From Prevotella sp. UBA7764 (GTDB taxonomy: Bacteria > Bacteroidota > Bacteroidia > Bacteroidales > Bacteroidaceae), in contig DLDU01000045.1 of the NCBI GenBank assembly GCA_002481295.1, positions 4,413 through 13,814 of the forward strand: a stretch of 9,402 nt of DNA, read 5' to 3'. A program made the position numbers and the translations under genes. Within the stretch, counting starts at the first letter, position 1. The number at the start of each line of letters is the position of its first letter. A model generated the notes under the pieces. It was not told the origin of the DNA and did no database searches. It worked only from the letters and a program-made list of their open reading frames with translations. Shown piece after piece: positions 6,183-9,402 of the stretch.

Positions 6183-6212
6183 TTGGCTTTTGATGCCTTT
6201 TCAGTAATTTTG
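6183..6212 (+). promoter_or_regulatory. Promoter of the M16 peptidase gene, decides its start codon
   Basis: TTG (6183-6185), a 19-nt spacer and TAATTTTG (6205-6212) match the Bacteroidetes promoter. The predicted start is near 6216, downstream of the ATG at 6168, so that upstream ATG cannot be the main start and the ATG at 6240 is preferred. Confidence 0.65.
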
Positions 6213-6239
6213 TGTTCTATTCATTATCAGAGAGAAAAT

Positions 6240-9137
6240 ATGACACGATATCATAATATGACAAAGGGATGGTTGTGTGTCCTATTGGCAGTCTTGGGTT
6301 GGACCGTAGTCTATGCGCAAGGCGCGTGGGATGTGCAGACGCTGAGGTTGCACAATGGCTTTACGGTGTGGCTCAATGTCGACCACAGTCAGCCCAAGGT
6401 TTATGGCGCGGTGGTGGTGAAGGCTGGTGCCAAGGATTGCCCCAACACGGGCATTGCCCACTATTTTGAGCACTTGATGTTCAAGGGTACGGACAAAATC
6501 GGCACGGTGGACTATGAAAAAGAGAAGCCGTGGCTCGACAGCATCTCGCATCAATACGATCTGCTGGCCGCAACGAGCGATCCTTCGCGCAGGTTGGCTA
6601 TCCAAAAACATATCAACGCGCTGTCGGTCCGTGTGGCTGACTATGCTATCCCCAACGAGTTTCAGAATCTCATCACCCGTTTCGGTGGTACGGGGCTCAA
6701 CGCCTACACATCGTTTGACGAGACGGTTTTCTACAATACGTTCTCGCCGCCGTATCTGTCGCAGTGGTGTGAACTCTATGCCGAACGTTTCCTCTCCCCT
6801 GTCTTCCGTCTGTTCCAGGGCGAATTGGAAACGGTGTATGAGGAGAAGAATATGTACTCCGACAACATGCTCGTGCAGGCCGCCGAGGCTGCCCAACGCT
6901 ATGCGCTGGCGGGTACCCCCTATGCCTATCCTATCATCGGGGCCACTGACAGCCTGAAAAATCCGAGGCTCAGCGAGATGATGCACTTCTTCCATCGCTA
7001 TTATGTGGCGGGCAACATGGGACTTATCCTCTGTGGTGACCTGCGCACTGACTCTATCGTGCCGCTGCTAGAGCGTACCTTTGGACAGTTGCCGATGGGT
7101 GAGGCTCCGCAGACGCCCAAGGCGGTGCTGCGTGACTTCCGCGGTTCCAAGCCGTTGAAACTGAAACTCCCGATACCTTTTGTCAAGGCTGAGGGCTATG
7201 CCTTCCTTGCGCCGCAGGAGGACAGTCGCGATGAGGCTCCCTTCCAGGTGATGATGACAATGCTGTCCAATCCCTCCCACACCGGACTGCTCGACTCGCT
7301 TGACAATGCCGGAAAGGTGATGGCGGCTATGGCCGGAAGCTATTACTTCAAGGACTTCGGTGCTTTCGGCTTTGGCTTCGTGCCCAATCTGCCCTTTGGC
7401 TCTAAGAAGAAGGCAAGCCGCCGCTGCTGGCAGGCCATTGACCGCTTGCGTACAGGACAATTCACTGACGCGCAGCTGCAAGCAGTGAAGCGCTCGCTCA
7501 TCCGGCAGAAGTTGCTTAGCTTGGAGACTATCAGCGGGAGGAGCTCGGCTATGATCAACGCTTTCTCGCATGGACTTAGCTGGAAGTCGGTGCTTGCCCA
7601 GGCCGGACGCATCGACAGCGTCAGCCATGATGATGTCGTCAGGGTGGCGCGAACTTATTTCAATGATGACTCGCTCGTGGTGAAAAAGACCTTTGGACAT
7701 TATCCCAAAGAGCGGGTTGCGCAGCCCGGCTATCAGCCGGTGCGGGCCCGTCATGCCGGCGAGCAGAGCGAATATGCCAAGCAACTCGAAGCGCAGCCCG
7801 TGGACTCGGTGGCTCCGAAACTCGTAGATTTCAAGCACGATGTTACTGAATGCTCCTTGCGTCCTCTGGTCCGGTTCTATGGAGTGAGGAATCCTGACAA
7901 TGATATCTTCTCGCTCCAGCTTTGCTATCGCCGTGGATCTGCCTCTGATCACCGCATAGAAATATTGGGAGACTACCTCAATCGTGTGGGTACCACGTCG
8001 ATGTCGCGACAGCAACTGGGCCGCGCGCTGCAACAGTTGGGGGCTACGCTCGACGTGACAGTAGATGCCAGTGGAGTAGAGGTGAAGCTGATGGGCTTTG
8101 ATTCTCAATTCGTTTCTGCCCTACGCCTGTTGCGATCCTTCCTAGACAGCACGGCGGTAGACAATGCCAAACTACGTGTCTGTTGTAAGGAGCTTAAGCT
8201 CGACCATCGGTCGTTCTTGAAAGAGAATGCCAACATCGCCGATGCCATCTATCAAAAGGTAGCCTTCGGCGACAGTTCTTCTTTTCTTACTCGTATGACC
8301 ATCAAGGAAGCGCGGCGGCTGAAGGCCTCTGAACTTGTCGATCTCTTCCGCGAAGTGCAACGCAGCCAACTCGACATCATCTACACGGGTACACTGCCCG
8401 TGGACAGTGTGGCCCGCCTTGCTGAGGCTGCCCTGCCGCTCTACCGAGTGAGCCGTCCTTGGCGTCCGGTACTTCGTTCTTTGCAGCCGGTTGCTGTGCC
8501 TACGGTCTATGTCTATGACAATCCACGGGCCCGGCAGACTATTGTCGGCTCTTATCAGCAGGTGGGGACGTTGTCTACGGAGGCTCAGCGGGCACCGTTC
8601 CATTTGTGGGGAACCTATTTTGGCGGCGGCATGTCATCGGTGCTGTTCCAAGATATTCGTGAGTTCCGTTCCTATGCTTACTATGCCTATGGTCGCTGGC
8701 TCCAGCCCGACCTGCTTGTGCATCCTCTGTCGCCCTGCGCCTATGTCACCCGCTTAGGCTGTCAGTCCGACAAGACGATGGCGGCCATTGGCGTGCTCGA
8801 CTCTGTTCTTCGCGATATGCCTATGCGCGAGGGCAATATCCGTGCGGCACGCCAGGGTTTGGTCAATGTTGTCAATAACAGTTATCCTGTCTTCCGGTCG
8901 TTGGGTAGCTTTGTTGCCGCTTGCCGGTTGAAAGGCTATACTCAGGATCCTGACTCTGCAACGATCCGTCTGTTGCCAGCCTTGGGCATAGGAGATGTCA
9001 CGCGTTTCTATCGGTCGCATGTGCAAACGGCGTCCGCCAGCTATATCATCGTGGGCGACAAGCGGAAACTCAACATCGACCGGCTGAAACACTATGGTAG
9101 AGTCGTATTCCTGCAAAAGCATGACATTGTCAGATGA
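6240..9137 (+). CDS. Secreted M16 family (insulinase-like) zinc metallopeptidase
   Basis: Seen: 965 residues from the ATG at 6240. A signal peptide covers residues 1 to about 27 (hydrophobic WLCVLLAVLGWTVV, cleavage near VYAQ), with no lipobox; a periplasmic location is likely. The first M16 domain (about 30-240) has the inverted zinc motif HYFEH (74-78; ligands His74, His78, catalytic Glu77), and the third ligand is expected in ETVYEEKNMY (197-206). A linker insert at about 92-140 between the zinc motif and GGTGLNAYTSFDETVFY is characteristic of Bacteroidota members. The second, zinc-free M16 domain (about 530-960) carries GGGMSSVLFQDIREFRSYAY (795-814), where the conserved Arg and Tyr contact substrate. 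Known: such two-domain enzymes form a clamshell that degrades unfolded peptides. Start: the frame continues back to 6168, but the promoter overlaps that part and the signal peptide fits only the later start. ATG 6258 is an alternative. It is an isolated gene. Confidence 0.93.
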   Translation: MTRYHNMTKGWLCVLLAVLGWTVVYAQGAWDVQTLRLHNGFTVWLNVDHSQPKVYGAVVVKAGAKDCPNTGIAHYFEHLMFKGTDKIGTVDYEKEKPWLDSISHQYDLLAATSDPSRRLAIQKHINALSVRVADYAIPNEFQNLITRFGGTGLNAYTSFDETVFYNTFSPPYLSQWCELYAERFLSPVFRLFQGELETVYEEKNMYSDNMLVQAAEAAQRYALAGTPYAYPIIGATDSLKNPRLSEMMHFFHRYYVAGNMGLILCGDLRTDSIVPLLERTFGQLPMGEAPQTPKAVLRDFRGSKPLKLKLPIPFVKAEGYAFLAPQEDSRDEAPFQVMMTMLSNPSHTGLLDSLDNAGKVMAAMAGSYYFKDFGAFGFGFVPNLPFGSKKKASRRCWQAIDRLRTGQFTDAQLQAVKRSLIRQKLLSLETISGRSSAMINAFSHGLSWKSVLAQAGRIDSVSHDDVVRVARTYFNDDSLVVKKTFGHYPKERVAQPGYQPVRARHAGEQSEYAKQLEAQPVDSVAPKLVDFKHDVTECSLRPLVRFYGVRNPDNDIFSLQLCYRRGSASDHRIEILGDYLNRVGTTSMSRQQLGRALQQLGATLDVTVDASGVEVKLMGFDSQFVSALRLLRSFLDSTAVDNAKLRVCCKELKLDHRSFLKENANIADAIYQKVAFGDSSSFLTRMTIKEARRLKASELVDLFREVQRSQLDIIYTGTLPVDSVARLAEAALPLYRVSRPWRPVLRSLQPVAVPTVYVYDNPRARQTIVGSYQQVGTLSTEAQRAPFHLWGTYFGGGMSSVLFQDIREFRSYAYYAYGRWLQPDLLVHPLSPCAYVTRLGCQSDKTMAAIGVLDSVLRDMPMREGNIRAARQGLVNVVNNSYPVFRSLGSFVAACRLKGYTQDPDSATIRLLPALGIGDVTRFYRSHVQTASASYIIVGDKRKLNIDRLKHYGRVVFLQKHDIVR

Positions 9138-9249
9138 GTACGACTGAATCAGTGTACACGTTTTGTTTTCTTATATGCCGTGACTCCGATGTAGCCTTGC
9201 ACTACTTTCGTTGTGCTGGGTTCTTTTTTCGTTTTGCTGTGTCCTGTAG

Positions 9250-9268
9250 GTTGCTGCTATGCAGCGAC
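9250..9268. terminator. Weak hairpin after the M16 peptidase gene
   Basis: GTTGCTGC (9250-9257) pairs with GCAGCGAC (9261-9268) through one G-T wobble and a 3-nt loop. There is no U-tract and it lies 113 nt past the stop, so a terminator role is doubtful. Nothing else clear was found between 9138 and 9328. Confidence 0.25.
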
Positions 9269-9328
9269 GCGCGTCCTTATTGCCCCTTGCTCTCTTCTCT
9301 CTATATAATTTAATAATGTGTTGTGCTC

Positions 9329-9336
9329 TATTTTTG
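9329..9336 (+). promoter_or_regulatory. -7 box-like TATTTTTG near the right edge
   Basis: TATTTTTG matches TAnnTTTG within an AT-rich stretch, but no TTG is found 19-20 nt upstream. It could serve a gene beyond the window or the 18-codon ORF that begins 9 nt later. A further TTTG at 9387-9390 could instead be the -33 element of a promoter whose -7 box lies outside the window. Confidence 0.35.
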
Positions 9337-9344
9337 TAAACATT

Positions 9345-9401
9345 ATGGAAAACCTACACTTTTTCTTTAAAAAAATCTTGGAAATGTTTGGAGGGTATTG
9401 A
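9345..9401 (+). other. Doubtful 18-codon ORF, possible leader peptide
   Basis: ATG at 9345 to TGA at 9399-9401 encodes MENLHFFFKKILEMFGGY. It contains three consecutive Phe codons and a run of Lys, and sits right after a promoter-like box. It could be a leader peptide of a gene beyond the window, or chance. The leader from the predicted transcription start would be only about 5 nt, which argues against it. Confidence 0.15.
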
Positions 9402-9402
9402 G

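Noticed and set aside
7068..8108. 346-codon minus-strand frame opposite the M16 peptidase
   Set aside because: Antisense shadow of a well-supported gene; no promoter, no signal or domain pattern.

Overview
The window looks like a piece of a Bacteroidota chromosome, most likely Prevotella or a close relative. The evidence is protein family content (a Bacteroidota-type M16 peptidase, a GH92 mannosidase, an HTH-Fic protein, a DUF3791/DUF3990 pair) and at least four well-formed promoters of the Bacteroidetes type (TTG, 19-20 nt, TAnnTTTG), with few Shine-Dalgarno sites. No rRNA, tRNA, CRISPR array or insertion sequence was seen.

Layout, left to right. Positions 1-463 (minus strand) hold a small overlapping gene pair: a DUF3791 protein followed by a DUF3990 protein that runs off the left edge. 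It has its own promoter, divergent from the next gene. Positions 586-4035 (plus) encode a secreted 1149-residue protein that joins a complete branch-2 histidine phosphatase domain to a GH92 alpha-mannosidase domain. A long hairpin at 4064-4107 separates it from the convergent Fic locus. Positions 4107-5004 (minus) are an HTH-Fic gene broken by a perfect 10-bp tandem duplication at 4745-4766. Removing one copy restores a continuous protein of about 295 residues containing the canonical Fic autoinhibitory motif. Its promoter carries three copies of TTGCCGATA, one lying between the -33 and -7 boxes, which suggests autoregulation by the HTH domain. Positions 5342-6058 (minus) encode a seven-helix Bax inhibitor-1/YccA membrane protein with a terminator behind it. 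Positions 6240-9137 (plus) encode a secreted two-domain M16 zinc peptidase. The right end (9138-9402) is non-coding except for a promoter-like box and a doubtful 18-codon ORF.

The genes are mostly single transcription units and do not form one pathway. The three points that deserve attention are the phosphatase-mannosidase fusion, which suggests sequential removal of mannose and phosphate from phosphorylated mannans or glycans; the Fic gene apparently switched off or de-repressed by a 10-bp slippage event; and the DUF3791/DUF3990 pair, which looks like a toxin-antitoxin or effector-type module with an ADP-ribosyltransferase-like member.
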